From the NCBI GenBank assembly GCA_964438735.1, contig CAYTLW010000023.1, forward strand, positions 16,566 to 80,565: 64,000 nucleotides of DNA, written 5' to 3'. The notes under the pieces were generated by a model. That model was not told where the DNA came from, did not search any database, and saw only the letters and a program-made list of their open reading frames with translations. Position 1 is the stretch's first letter. Every line of letters starts with the position of its first letter. This document shows positions 25,229 to 34,771 of the stretch, piece after piece. The translations under genes were made by a program, and so were the position numbers. This DNA comes from CAYTLW01 sp964438735 (GTDB lineage: Bacteria; Myxococcota_A; UBA9042).

Positions 25229-26670
25229 ACAGCGCGCGGAACCCCTACGCCAACGCCCTGGACGGCCTGCACCTGCCCGACCCGGTCGCCGCCTTCTTCG
25301 ACTTCTGTCGCGAGCGGGAGCGCATCCGCCGACTTCGCGAAAGCGGCGCCCCGGCGCCCTGGTCGACCGATCCCATCTTCGTGCAGGGCCGCTTCCTCAA
25401 CGTCTTTCGGGAGGATGACCGGGTCAGCCAGGCCCTCTTCCGCTTTGTGACGCCGGTCACCGACAACCTGTCGGCGCTGATCCAGGCTCTCTTCTTCGCC
25501 CGCTGGTGCAACCGACAGGCCACCCTCGACGCCATCTCCGCCGGTCTGTTGGCCGACCCGCCGGGTCTGCGCCGCGCCCTGCAGAACCTGTCGGAGCCGC
25601 CGTGGTGCAATATGACCGCCTACCCGGTCGAACCGGTTCAATGGGAAGGCAAGACCGTGGACCGATTCGACACCGCGACCTCCCTCTTCGGGGAGATCAC
25701 CCCGTTTCTCATCGAGGCGATCCGCGGCGCGGATGGCGACGTGATCGGCGCGGTCGAGGCCATCAACACGCGACTGCGCATGGCCAACCATTTCCCGATC
25801 TTCATGGCCGTGGTCGACCTGGCCTGGTTTCGGCCCGACATCATCGATCCGGCCAGTTCCGTGCCCACCGGCATTGGCGCTGTGGCCTATCTGGACCGCC
25901 TGCAAGCGCACCTGGGCTTGCACAGCCACAACGCGACCTGCCAGGCCATGATTGAGCTGCAGGCCACCCACTGGCCCGAAGCCAGGCGACCGTTTCAGCC
26001 CATCGACATCGAGTACCTCGCCTGCGAGTGCCGCAAGTACTACAGCTACGTCAACGGCACCAAATCCTTCGAGGGCAAGAACCTGTTTCGCGCCGGACAA
26101 TCCCCCCAGGTCACGTTCGAGATCCCGGCCGAGGCGGTGCCTGACGCCGAGATCCAGACCCGCATCCAGGTCATCGCCGGCGGTCCCTGTTCGGGCAAGA
26201 CGACGTTGCTGCAGGCGCTGGCGGAGGCGGGCTGTCGGGTCGAGCGGGAGTCCGCTGAACAGGCGCTTCAGGCGGGCGTGGCCGCCGGTCGGACGGCCGA
26301 GGAGCTGCGCGCCGACCCCGTCGCCTGGCAACTGGAGATGCTGGCCCGCGACTTTGCCCTCTTCGATGGCCTGCCCACCGACGAGGTGGTGTTCACCGAC
26401 ACGTCGTTCGTCGAGACCCTGGTCTTCGGCGCCCGCGCAGGCATCGTCATGGGGCCGAATGTGCAAGCCTGGCTGACCCGCAAGCGCTATGAGCGCGTGT
26501 TCTTCCTGCAGCCGCTGGACGACTACGCGCAGAGCGCCGTGCGCATGGAGTCGCATGAGGCGGCGCTGCAGATCAGCGAGCAGGTGCGGGCGGCCTATGA
26601 GCGATGCGGCTACCGGCTGGTCGAGGTGCCCGCCGGTCCCATCGAGAACCGCGTCTGCAAGGTCACGTAA
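25225..26670 (+). CDS. 5-hmdU DNA kinase-like protein (HMUDK helical domain + P-loop kinase)
   Basis: 481 residues. The N-terminal helical domain (about 20-290) matches the family linked to phage 5-hydroxymethyl-deoxyuridine DNA kinases. Its signatures are FFDFCRERERIRRLRESG, APWSTDPIF and RFLNVFREDDRVSQ at 24-69, and DIEYLACECRKYY at 261-273. The C-terminal part is an AAA_28/NadR-like P-loop kinase with Walker A GGPCSGKTT (319-327) and an acidic motif VVFTDTS (Asp392). In phages such enzymes phosphorylate hmdU in DNA as a step to hypermodified thymines. Here it is chromosomal and coupled to a glycosyltransferase by a GTGA overlap. GGGAGA precedes the GTG start. No hydroxymethylase is seen nearby, so the substrate may differ. 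Confidence 0.75.
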   Translation: MNSARNPYANALDGLHLPDPVAAFFDFCRERERIRRLRESGAPAPWSTDPIFVQGRFLNVFREDDRVSQALFRFVTPVTDNLSALIQALFFARWCNRQATLDAISAGLLADPPGLRRALQNLSEPPWCNMTAYPVEPVQWEGKTVDRFDTATSLFGEITPFLIEAIRGADGDVIGAVEAINTRLRMANHFPIFMAVVDLAWFRPDIIDPASSVPTGIGAVAYLDRLQAHLGLHSHNATCQAMIELQATHWPEARRPFQPIDIEYLACECRKYYSYVNGTKSFEGKNLFRAGQSPQVTFEIPAEAVPDAEIQTRIQVIAGGPCSGKTTLLQALAEAGCRVERESAEQALQAGVAAGRTAEELRADPVAWQLEMLARDFALFDGLPTDEVVFTDTSFVETLVFGARAGIVMGPNVQAWLTRKRYERVFFLQPLDDYAQSAVRMESHEAALQISEQVRAAYERCGYRLVEVPAGPIENRVCKVT

Positions 26671-26728
26671 CACTTCTGCCGGCTGTTGCCTCCTGGAGAT
26701 GGACGGCCAACGCCGCCAGGAGGTCACC

Positions 26729-27151
26729 ATGCAGTTCGAGATCCAGTTGTCCGGCGACAGCCGCGTGCAGGCCCACATTCACGGCCACACCATCGCCACC
26801 GACCAGCCCACTCGCGCCGGCGGCGACGACCGCGCGCCGTCCCCCTACGCCCTCTTCCTGGCCTCCATCGGCACCTGCGCCGGCTACTTCGTGCAGTCCT
26901 TCTGCGCCAGCCGCGGGCTCTCCACCGTGGGCATCCGCATCGTGCAGCAGGTCGAAAAGGACCCGGCCACAGGGCTCGCCGGCCAGGTGAGCCTGGACAT
27001 CGCCGTACCCGAGACCTTCCCGGCGAAGTACCACCGGGCGCTGCTGCGTGTGGTGGATCAGTGCTCCGTCAAGCGGACGCTGGCCCATCCCCCGGTGATC
27101 GAGACGGCCATCTCGGCCCTGCCGTCGAGCCAGCTGTCGAGCGCCGCCTGA
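26729..27151 (+). CDS. OsmC/Ohr-family peroxidase-like protein
   Basis: A 140-residue cytoplasmic protein of the OsmC fold, which reduces organic or fatty-acid hydroperoxides using two cysteines. These are in the expected places: GTCAGYF (about 51) on the central helix and QCSVKRTL (about 112). The family features GDDRAPSPYALFLASIGTC and ALLRVVDQC are clear. The ATG at 26729 follows AGGAGG by five bases. It lies 58 bases after the kinase-like gene on the same strand and may share its transcript. Confidence 0.9.
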   Translation: MQFEIQLSGDSRVQAHIHGHTIATDQPTRAGGDDRAPSPYALFLASIGTCAGYFVQSFCASRGLSTVGIRIVQQVEKDPATGLAGQVSLDIAVPETFPAKYHRALLRVVDQCSVKRTLAHPPVIETAISALPSSQLSSAA

Positions 27152-27275
27152 GTGCGATTCCGGGCTGCCGGACGATCCCGGTCGTTGCCGCGTCTCCCAC
27201 CGGCCCGAGAGAGTCTTTCGCCGCGCTGCAGAATCCCGCATCCTGTCCGCCCTGACACGCGATGTGGGAGATGCC

Positions 27276-29582
27276 ATGACCGCCACGCCTCCGAGCCCCC
27301 GATTCCGCCCGGTTCACCACGTACACCTGGCGCTCCTGGCCGTGCCCCTGGCCCTGGCCCTGGTGCCGACGGTCACAAGCGCCGCCACGCCAACCACCGT
27401 CGCCATACAGGGGCGCTTGCTGGCCAGCGGCGGCGGCGTGGCCAGCGACGGCGTCTACGCGCTGACGTTCGCTCTCTATGCCGACAAGACCGCCAAACAG
27501 GCGCTGTGGTCCGACGTCGCTCCTGTGACCGTCAAGGGCGGCACCTTCGGGTACGCCCTGGGCAGCAACAAGGCCCTGCCCATCGCCAAACTGGACGCCG
27601 CCGGAGTCGGCTGGCTCGGAGTGGCTGTGGCCCAGGATCCGGAGCTGCCCCGCGTGCCCTTCCACTCGGTCGTCTTCGCCCGCCGTGCCGCCATGGCCGG
27701 CGCCCTGGCCTGCTCCGGCTGCGTGACCTCGGCCCACCTGGCCAAGGATGTCTTCAGCGCCGACAAGTTCCCCTTCCCCTGGGCTGCGGCCGACAAGGCG
27801 GGCGGCGTCGCCAAGTCGGCCAAGAGCGCCGACACGGCCAAAGACCTGCAGTGCACCGGCTGCGTCTCGGTGGCTGAACTGAAGGTCGACGGCGACCTGG
27901 ATCTCGGGGGCAACGGCCTCAAAGCCAAGCTCGTCAGCGCCGGCCAGGTCTCGGCCAACGCCGTGGTCGCCGGCAGCCTCGCGGGCGACGGCAGCAAAAT
28001 CACCGGCCTGAAGATGCCCCAGGGCAAGTGCAAAGACGGGCTGGTGGTGGCGGGCATCGCCGGCGACGGCAGCCTGGTCTGCGTGGCGGGCGGCGGCAAG
28101 CTGCCGGCGGATGGATTGTCGGCCATCTCCAACGGACAGTTGACCACCGTCTTCGACGCCAAGTACGGCATCGCCAAACCCGTGCCCATCAAGGATAACG
28201 ACCCCATCGGCGTATCGTCGACCGTGGTGGTGCCCGATGTAGGCACCGTGAAGTCGCTGAGCATCTCGGTGGATGTGAGCAACTCGGACATCTCCTCGCT
28301 GACCGTCATCGCCTACGATCCGGCCAACCAGGCCTACGTGCTGCATGACAAGAGCGGCATCGGCAAGCAGCTCAAGTCCTCATGGCCAGCGCCGAGCAAG
28401 CCGGTCAGCGGCGACCTGCTGGCCTGGGTCGGCAACAACCCCAAGGGCACCTGGCGCCTCAAGGTGGTCGACCTGAAGGCCACCGCCGGCGGCCACGACG
28501 GCGCCATCGCGACGTTCTCGGTCAGCATCACCTGGCTGTCCAATACCAAAGTCGGCGCCAACGGCGTGCTCGAAGCCCGCAACGGCTTCGTCCTGCAGAC
28601 CGCCATCAAGGCGCCCGTGGCCTGTACTGACGCCGACGCCGGCCGCACCTGGTTCGACAAGGCCAACCCGGCGCTCTACGTCTGCGATGGCGATGACTGG
28701 CGCATGTTCGTGCCCGTACCCATGTGCGGCAACAGCAAGATCAACAAGGGCGAACAATGCGACGACGGCAACGTCAAAGATGGCGACGGCTGCACCGCAA
28801 AGTGCCAGAAGAACGTCTGCGGCGATGGCGTGCTGCACACGGGCGTGGAGCAATGCGACGACGGCAACACCAAGAACGGCGACGCCTGCCCATCGGACTG
28901 CAAATTGCCCGCGGGTCTGGACCCCGGCAACCCCGTGGCCAGCTGCACCGCGGCGCTCAAGGCCGGCCAGACCAAGGACGGCCACTACTGGCTCAAGTGG
29001 GGCGGAATGGGCGCGCCCATCAAGGTGTGGTGCGATCAGAACAACACCTTCGGCACCGCGACCAAGGGCGGCTGGATGCTCTACTGCGGCAAGAGCAAAT
29101 CCTCCATCGCAGCCACCACCTGCGGCAACGGCAAGGTGCCCTGGTCGAAGATGAAGAACGTCGACTACCGCACCCACGTGCAGCTGTCGCCCAACAACGG
29201 CTGGTGGATGAGCATCGAATTCAACGTGGCGATCACCAACACGCCGAAGGCCTGCAACGCCCGCATGCGGGTCAAGAGCGACATCGGCGGTTGGGGTAAG
29301 ACCGACAGCGGCTGGATGAACAACCTCAAGTACAGCCCGCCCTGCGGCGGTGGCGGCGGCTGCTGGTGGGGCTACCAGAGCCAATGCAATTACGGCGGCA
29401 TCCACCTGCGCTCCAACGGCCAGGGCTATACCTCGACGGACACCATGGCCAACGGCTGGACCCAGCTGACCCACGGCGGCGGACTCGGCGCCAAGGGCGG
29501 CTACAACGGCGGCAAACACACCAGCTTCGGCGCCGGCGGCACCTCGGGCAACCCGGCCGATTGGATGGGCTACGTACGGTGA
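27276..29582 (+). CDS. Secreted protein: P-domain-like, DUF4215 repeats, fibrinogen-like C-terminus
   Basis: About 768 residues. The signal peptide covers about 15-36 (LALLAVPLALALVPTVTSA). The N-terminal region (VAIQGRLLASGGGVASDGVY...) is a domain common in myxobacterial surface proteins. Around 300-430 is a proprotein-convertase P-domain-like beta-sandwich (NPKGTWRLKVVD). Next come two cysteine repeats of the DUF4215 type (GEQCDDGN...DGCTAKC; VEQCDDGN...DACPSDC). The C-terminal 220 residues resemble a fibrinogen-related lectin domain (KVWCDQNNTFGTA...GGWMLYCG). It is probably an extracellular adhesive or glycan-binding protein. The ATG at 27276 is chosen for GGGAG five bases upstream. Confidence 0.83.
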   Translation: MTATPPSPRFRPVHHVHLALLAVPLALALVPTVTSAATPTTVAIQGRLLASGGGVASDGVYALTFALYADKTAKQALWSDVAPVTVKGGTFGYALGSNKALPIAKLDAAGVGWLGVAVAQDPELPRVPFHSVVFARRAAMAGALACSGCVTSAHLAKDVFSADKFPFPWAAADKAGGVAKSAKSADTAKDLQCTGCVSVAELKVDGDLDLGGNGLKAKLVSAGQVSANAVVAGSLAGDGSKITGLKMPQGKCKDGLVVAGIAGDGSLVCVAGGGKLPADGLSAISNGQLTTVFDAKYGIAKPVPIKDNDPIGVSSTVVVPDVGTVKSLSISVDVSNSDISSLTVIAYDPANQAYVLHDKSGIGKQLKSSWPAPSKPVSGDLLAWVGNNPKGTWRLKVVDLKATAGGHDGAIATFSVSITWLSNTKVGANGVLEARNGFVLQTAIKAPVACTDADAGRTWFDKANPALYVCDGDDWRMFVPVPMCGNSKINKGEQCDDGNVKDGDGCTAKCQKNVCGDGVLHTGVEQCDDGNTKNGDACPSDCKLPAGLDPGNPVASCTAALKAGQTKDGHYWLKWGGMGAPIKVWCDQNNTFGTATKGGWMLYCGKSKSSIAATTCGNGKVPWSKMKNVDYRTHVQLSPNNGWWMSIEFNVAITNTPKACNARMRVKSDIGGWGKTDSGWMNNLKYSPPCGGGGGCWWGYQSQCNYGGIHLRSNGQGYTSTDTMANGWTQLTHGGGLGAKGGYNGGKHTSFGAGGTSGNPADWMGYVR

Positions 29583-29595
29583 GCTGCGCCGGGTT

Positions 29596-30294
29596 CTACA
29601 GCCCCAGCTTCTTCTTCAGGTAGTCGCTTGTCAGGTGCTTGCGGATGTCGAAAGGGTCGCACTTGCCGGTCGGGTCGAATTCGATGGGCCCGATGTCGTT
29701 GGCCACCTTCAGCGCCGCAGCGTTCAAAGTCTTGCTGCGCTTGCCGGCCCCCATCAAGGCGCCGGCCATGGACATGCGGATCTTCACGTTCTCGTCTCGC
29801 CAGGTGCGGTCGATGTGCGCGATCCAGCCCAGGAACCACTGCTCGTCGGGCGCGCTCTTCTTCTTGGACTTGCTCAATTCGTAGCAGAGCCCATAACCGC
29901 ACCGCTTGCGCATGGGGTCGTCGCTGCCCATCCAGCGCTCGGCGATGTCCTTGACGAAAGGCGCCTTGGCCAGGGTCGCATCGCATGACGAAAACACGTG
30001 CGCCAGCTCGCCGCCGCCCAGCTCGTCCACCTGCCGTTCAGCCTGCTCTTCGGTCAACGCCTTGGGGTCATCGATGAGCAACGAGATGACGCGCGCGTCG
30101 TACCAGTCGCTGGTCCACAGGGTCTGCGACAGCGCCCGATCGCGGCCGATGCCCTTGGCCATTTTGCGCAGGCGCGTCAGCCCGATGCCGTAGCTCTGCA
30201 GGCCGCTGCTGGCGGCGTAGCCCGCGTTCCAGTGTTTGATGCCGCGCGCGTCCTGGTTGTCCTTCAAGAGCGCCATTACTTCGTTTTCGTTCAT
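29596..30294 (-). CDS. DNA alkylation repair protein (AlkD-like HEAT repeats)
   Basis: A 232-residue all-helical protein of the DNA_alkylation family. Signatures are GLTRLRKMAKGIG, LWTSDWYDARVISLLIDD and the helix pairs around 80-170. AlkD-type enzymes remove bulky or alkylated bases such as 3-methyladenine and 7-methylguanine by a glycosylase reaction without base flipping. Some family members are non-catalytic, and the active-site residues cannot be settled from sequence alone. The ATG at 30294 overlaps the stop of the upstream esterase gene (ATGA), so translation is coupled, an odd pairing of a secreted enzyme with a DNA repair protein. Confidence 0.82.
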   Translation of the reverse strand: MNENEVMALLKDNQDARGIKHWNAGYAASSGLQSYGIGLTRLRKMAKGIGRDRALSQTLWTSDWYDARVISLLIDDPKALTEEQAERQVDELGGGELAHVFSSCDATLAKAPFVKDIAERWMGSDDPMRKRCGYGLCYELSKSKKKSAPDEQWFLGWIAHIDRTWRDENVKIRMSMAGALMGAGKRSKTLNAAALKVANDIGPIEFDPTGKCDPFDIRKHLTSDYLKKKLGL

Positions 30295-32393
30295 GATTCC
30301 GACCTTCGAGGCCGCCATCGGGGCCTCATCCTTGCGCCGCCCCACATCAGCAGGAAGGCGCTCAACAGAAACAATGCCGGGTACGGGGGGTGACGAGACG
30401 GCGCCGAGGTGCAGCCCGAGTCGGCTGCTGGCGCCGTGGGGCAGTCGCAGGGCGCGGCGTCCAGTTGGGGCGCGTCGTCATCGCCCTGGGGCGAGGAGAC
30501 GTCCAACGACGAGGCAGCGTCGGTTGCGTGCGAATCATCTGGCGCGGCGATGACCTCCGCGGCGCCGGCATCCAGTGGGGCGCCGGCATCCTGTGCGGAG
30601 TGGGCGTCCGCCGCCACGCCTGCGTCGGGCTCGGGCTCCGCCGTCGTGGGCACTTCGATCTTCGGCACAACGATGAGGTCCGCCCAGCGGGTGGCGTGTT
30701 CCAGCAGCCCGGCGCCGTTGAAATGCACAAGGTCATGGCGCCACTTGCTGCCGATCAGGTCGTCGGTCAACGGCCCCGGCAGGACCAGCGGGTCGGCGTC
30801 GATGACCGCCTGCTGCCCAGCCACCACGGCGGCCATGGCCGTCGGCGCCGCTTTGGGCAGGTAGCTGGCCCGGGCCACGTACCAGGGAATCGGCCAGCCG
30901 GCGTCCTTGCGCATGGCAGCGATGACCGTCTTGAGGCGATCTGCATACACCTTGGTCGACGTCTTGCCCGCCGCGTCGGATTCCCCCTGGTGCCACAGCA
31001 CCGCGCGGGCGCCCTCGGGTCCGAGCTGATCGGCGGCCAGCAGCAGCCGGGGATAGAGCTTCTTCGCGGCTCCCGGCAGCCACTGCGCCACCGAGGTGCC
31101 GCCCCAACCAACCGAGATGAAGCCGATGGGAACGTCCAATTTGGCCGCCAGCAAGCCGCCCAGCAGGGGCCACGGCGTGCCGCCAGCCCCGGTGGCGATG
31201 GGCTGCGGATCGGCGGCGAATTGCCAGCCCCCCGGCCCCCATGCCCCGACACGTTTGTCCTGTGGGGTCTGCGGCGGCTTGCCGCTGTTGGCGGAGTTGC
31301 TCTGCCCGGCGGTGATGAAGACCTCGCCGACCCCGAACTCGCCGGTGGTCATCTGCAGCACTGTCTCGTCGCCATCACGCAGGCGAACCTGCAACTGATA
31401 CCAGCCCTGCTCGAGCTGCAAGTGGCCCACGAAGGTCTTGCCGGGGTGCGGATCGATGAGCGTCCAGGCCGTATCCTTGCCGCCCTGCACCGCCACACCG
31501 CGCGCCTCGATCACGCCCTGCCATACCTGCAGCTGGCCGGTCACCCGCAGCCAGGCCTGGCCGGTCGCGTCGCGCTGCACCACCTGGTGGGCCTGCGGTG
31601 AGGTCACGGTCATCAACAACTTGCCCGGGGTGGGCCCCTTGCGCACAAAGATGCGCAGACGCCGCAGGTTGTATTCGGTCGCGTTGCGTCGGAACGTCCA
31701 GTCGGCGTGGGTCTGGCCATTGGCGGCGGCCTTGACGTTGTTGCCTATACCCAGGTCCGACGGCAGGGCCTTGTTGCTCCAGGCGTTGTAGGCCAACAGC
31801 GTGGTGCCAGTGCCGTGGTCGTGGACCTGCATGGAGCCATAACCGGCCCCCGAGGCCGGCGCATCGCCCGTGTCATAGAACTTCGCCGACGCCCCGGGTA
31901 CGCCGGCCACGTTGGCGGTGCCGTAGTTGCTCGGCCAGAACTCCAGATTGCCGGTAGGCAGCCCTTTGCTGTCCTTGATATCGGGGTGGTTGCTGACCAC
32001 GTTCATGGACGCGATCGGCTGCTGGAAGAAGGTGCCCGCGGCGGCGTGGGGCAGCGCGAGGCTGGCCGGATCTGCGCTGAAGGCATCCATGGAGACCCAG
32101 ACAAAGCGACGCGGCTCCCCGGGTCGCTGCAGCTCCAGAAAGTACGCCACGCGGTCGAATGTGCTGGCCCAGGTGGCGCTCTTGTCCACGGCGTAGGCCG
32201 GCGGCTTGGCGTGAAAGGCCGCGTGGGTCGGGATCGCCAGGTCGAAGAGCAGCTCGTAGTCCTTGGCTTCGGGCGCGTCGTCGACCACGTCCGCCTGCAA
32301 GGGGCCGGCGAGCAGCACGGCCGACAACAGCGAGACCGAGGCCACGAAATGGCGACCGAAGGTCCGGCTGGCATGGCGTTGGCAAGCGCGCAA
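30291..32393 (-). CDS. Secreted SASA-type carbohydrate esterase with C-terminal anchor
   Basis: 700 residues from a TTG start that has GGAG seven bases upstream and gives a good signal peptide (ASVSLLSAVLLAGPLQA). No ATG lies near. An N-terminal beta-rich region is followed by a SGNH/SASA (sialate O-acetylesterase-like) domain: ITAGQSNSANSG with the nucleophile Ser (about 350), GWGGTSVAQWLPG, VLWHQGESDA, and DLVHFNGAGL supplying the His. It probably deacetylates extracellular polysaccharide. Then come an Asp/Ala-rich linker of about 65 residues, a small Cys-containing segment, a hydrophobic helix (ALFLLSAFLLMWGG) and an Arg-rich tail, resembling MYXO-CTERM anchoring. Confidence 0.82.
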   Translation of the reverse strand: MRACQRHASRTFGRHFVASVSLLSAVLLAGPLQADVVDDAPEAKDYELLFDLAIPTHAAFHAKPPAYAVDKSATWASTFDRVAYFLELQRPGEPRRFVWVSMDAFSADPASLALPHAAAGTFFQQPIASMNVVSNHPDIKDSKGLPTGNLEFWPSNYGTANVAGVPGASAKFYDTGDAPASGAGYGSMQVHDHGTGTTLLAYNAWSNKALPSDLGIGNNVKAAANGQTHADWTFRRNATEYNLRRLRIFVRKGPTPGKLLMTVTSPQAHQVVQRDATGQAWLRVTGQLQVWQGVIEARGVAVQGGKDTAWTLIDPHPGKTFVGHLQLEQGWYQLQVRLRDGDETVLQMTTGEFGVGEVFITAGQSNSANSGKPPQTPQDKRVGAWGPGGWQFAADPQPIATGAGGTPWPLLGGLLAAKLDVPIGFISVGWGGTSVAQWLPGAAKKLYPRLLLAADQLGPEGARAVLWHQGESDAAGKTSTKVYADRLKTVIAAMRKDAGWPIPWYVARASYLPKAAPTAMAAVVAGQQAVIDADPLVLPGPLTDDLIGSKWRHDLVHFNGAGLLEHATRWADLIVVPKIEVPTTAEPEPDAGVAADAHSAQDAGAPLDAGAAEVIAAPDDSHATDAASSLDVSSPQGDDDAPQLDAAPCDCPTAPAADSGCTSAPSRHPPYPALFLLSAFLLMWGGARMRPRWRPRRSES

Positions 32394-32771
32394 AGGGCAT
32401 TCTCCACGGAGTCGGCACGCAGGGTTGCACCGCCGACCGGGCAGGGGCAAGCGGATGATGTCATGACGACCGGATAGGGAGGTGCCAGGCGATTCCCAAG
32501 TGATTGTGACCACAGAAGAATCGAGCGCGACTTGATCTGCGCCCTGGACAACAACGCCGGGATCACCGGCCCTCTTGCCTCGCTGATCGGCTGTGCGCCG
32601 CCAGCGTAGCGGCCCCGAGGCAGAGCGCATCGGGGCGACATTCGGACACGGGCACGTCGCTAAATAAGCACTGCAAAGGTCACCGGGACGCGGTTGGCAG
32701 CTTTGCAGGGTTCATTTCGCCGCGCGCCCTCCCATGACAGGCCCCAGTCGCCTGTTCCATCGGAGGCGTTC
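32394..32771. other. 378-base divergent intergenic region
   Basis: This separates the divergent esterase (minus) and deacetylase (plus) genes and must hold their promoters. The most AT-rich point is GCTAAATAAGC near 32660, a possible -10 for the plus strand without an obvious -35. No gene is recognised. Confidence 0.5.
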
Positions 32772-34703
32772 ATGGCTACCTTCCAGCCAATCCGCAATCG
32801 GTTCCTGCAGCGATTCGCTCTGCGCGCACGTGGCGCGTCGGCGAGCGATCGGGTCGTCGGAACCGGCATCACAATCCTGCTCGCAGGGCTCCTCGTATTT
32901 GGCGCGTTCGTCAGTACGGCGTGGTCCTATGGCACCGGCCTCAAGGTCGATCTCAAAGTGCTGCTGATCTCGGCGGACGGCGCCGAGTCCTCTTTCGAGG
33001 CGTGGATGGCGGCCCTGGATCGCGAGGGCGTGCCCTACGACGTCGTCATCGCCAACACTGCGCCGCCCATCGCAGCGTCGACGTTGACCAAAGCTGCCGA
33101 CCATGGCCGCTACCAGGCCGTGGTGCTCGCCACCGGCGGGCTGGTTCACTGCTCGCTGCAGGGCTGCGCGACCGCGCTGGCACCCGCCGAGTGGACCGCG
33201 CTCGATACCTACCAGGCCAAGTTCAAGGTGCGCCGGGTCAGCGCCTACACCTGGCCGACACCCGCATACGGCTTGAACTACCCCTTCGAGTCCGGCGATC
33301 TGGCCGGCTCCGAAGGCGAGCTCACCGCCGCGGGCAAATCCACCTTCCGCCACATGGTGGGCGCGGTGCCCTTCGACTTCGGCACCTGGGGCTACTACGC
33401 CACGCCGCTGCCGCCGGCAGCCGACGGCTCCTCCAAGTTCACCACCCTGGTCGCCGGACCGGCCGACTTCTCCGGCAACGCGGCCTCCCTGGCCGGCGTG
33501 TACAGTCGCCCTGACGGCTTCGAGGAGCTGGTCATCACCTACGCCACCAACCCCTGGCAGATGCAGAGCCTGCTGCTCGGTCGCGGACTGGTCGCCTGGG
33601 CGACCCAGGGCGTGCGCCTGGGGTATCAGCGCAATTACTTCACCGTGCACATCGACGACGTCTTCCTGCCGGACGATCGCTGGGATGTGAACGATAACGT
33701 CACCTACGAAGATGATGGCGTGACCAACCCGCTGATCCGCATGGTGGCGTCAGATATCTCGCGCGCCCTGGACTGGCAGAGGAAGACCGGTCTGCAGATG
33801 GACTTCGTCTTCAACGGCGGCGGCAGCGCCGAAGCCATCGCCGAAAACGGCAGCGATCCGCTGACCACCGCAGCGCTGGCGGCCAAGGATTCGTTCACCT
33901 GGATCAACCACACCTGGTCGCATCCCAACCTGGACAACGCCACCGCCGACCAGATCTACACCGAGATCCGCAAGAACCTGAAGTGGGCCCGGGCCAATGG
34001 CATCCAGACCCACCGACGGGAGCTGGTCACGGGCGAGCACTCCGGCCTGGCCAATCCGGCCATGGCGGCGGCGCTGGACAAGGCCCGGATCCGCTGGATC
34101 GCGGCGGACAACTCCAAGCAGCCCGACCCGTACATGATCGGCAAAGCGACCACCATCCCGCGCCATCCGTCGAACCTGTACTACAACGTGGGCACGTTCG
34201 CCGAGCAGCTCGATGAGTACAACTACATCTACTTCGAAAACTGCACCAACACCGCGACCACGACCTGCTTCAGCGCGCCGGCGACCTGGGATGACTACGT
34301 CAACAACGAGGCCTCCATCATGTTCCGTCACGTGCTGACCAATGACCCACGGCCGCACTATGCGCACCAGAACAACCTGGCCGAAGAGGGCACCATGTAC
34401 CCGGTGGTCGACGAGCTCCTGGATCGCTACCACCGCTACGTGAACACGCCCATCCACCAGCCCACCTTCCGCGGGGTGCACACCATCATGGCACGACTCG
34501 CCAAGTGGCAGGCCGCCGAGTCGGCGGGCTCCGTTGACGGCTATTACCTCAACGGCTACATCTACCTGCGCAGCACCGCCGCCGGTCTCCGCGCGCCCGT
34601 CACGGGCACCAGGGTCGGCGCGATGTACGGTGGCGAGCGCTCCGGTTGGGTCCGCCTGCGACGAAACCGGACCCGGCGCATGCGGGTGGTCAAGCAGCGC
34701 TGA
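32772..34703 (+). CDS. Agd3/CE18-like extracellular polysaccharide deacetylase
   Basis: 643 residues. An N-terminal signal anchor (about 30-50, VVGTGITILLAGLLVFGAF) is followed by a beta/alpha domain and then a deacetylase domain. The likely metal and catalytic residues are in HIDDVFLPDDRWD (about 295-307) and NHTWSHPNLD (about 378-387), as in the fungal galactosaminogalactan deacetylase Agd3 (carbohydrate esterase family 18) and bacterial relatives. It would remove N-acetyl groups from an amino-sugar exopolymer outside the cell. The ATG at 32772 follows CGGAGG. It is divergent from a second deacetylating esterase gene, suggesting a polysaccharide-modifying locus. The CE18 assignment is from motif context only. 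Confidence 0.75.
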   Translation: MATFQPIRNRFLQRFALRARGASASDRVVGTGITILLAGLLVFGAFVSTAWSYGTGLKVDLKVLLISADGAESSFEAWMAALDREGVPYDVVIANTAPPIAASTLTKAADHGRYQAVVLATGGLVHCSLQGCATALAPAEWTALDTYQAKFKVRRVSAYTWPTPAYGLNYPFESGDLAGSEGELTAAGKSTFRHMVGAVPFDFGTWGYYATPLPPAADGSSKFTTLVAGPADFSGNAASLAGVYSRPDGFEELVITYATNPWQMQSLLLGRGLVAWATQGVRLGYQRNYFTVHIDDVFLPDDRWDVNDNVTYEDDGVTNPLIRMVASDISRALDWQRKTGLQMDFVFNGGGSAEAIAENGSDPLTTAALAAKDSFTWINHTWSHPNLDNATADQIYTEIRKNLKWARANGIQTHRRELVTGEHSGLANPAMAAALDKARIRWIAADNSKQPDPYMIGKATTIPRHPSNLYYNVGTFAEQLDEYNYIYFENCTNTATTTCFSAPATWDDYVNNEASIMFRHVLTNDPRPHYAHQNNLAEEGTMYPVVDELLDRYHRYVNTPIHQPTFRGVHTIMARLAKWQAAESAGSVDGYYLNGYIYLRSTAAGLRAPVTGTRVGAMYGGERSGWVRLRRNRTRRMRVVKQR

Positions 34704-34771
34704 GAGATTCGGCGCTGACCGTGCTCGCTCTCAAAGAACTCCTCGCCGCCTGAACTGGCCGGAGCGCAGAG

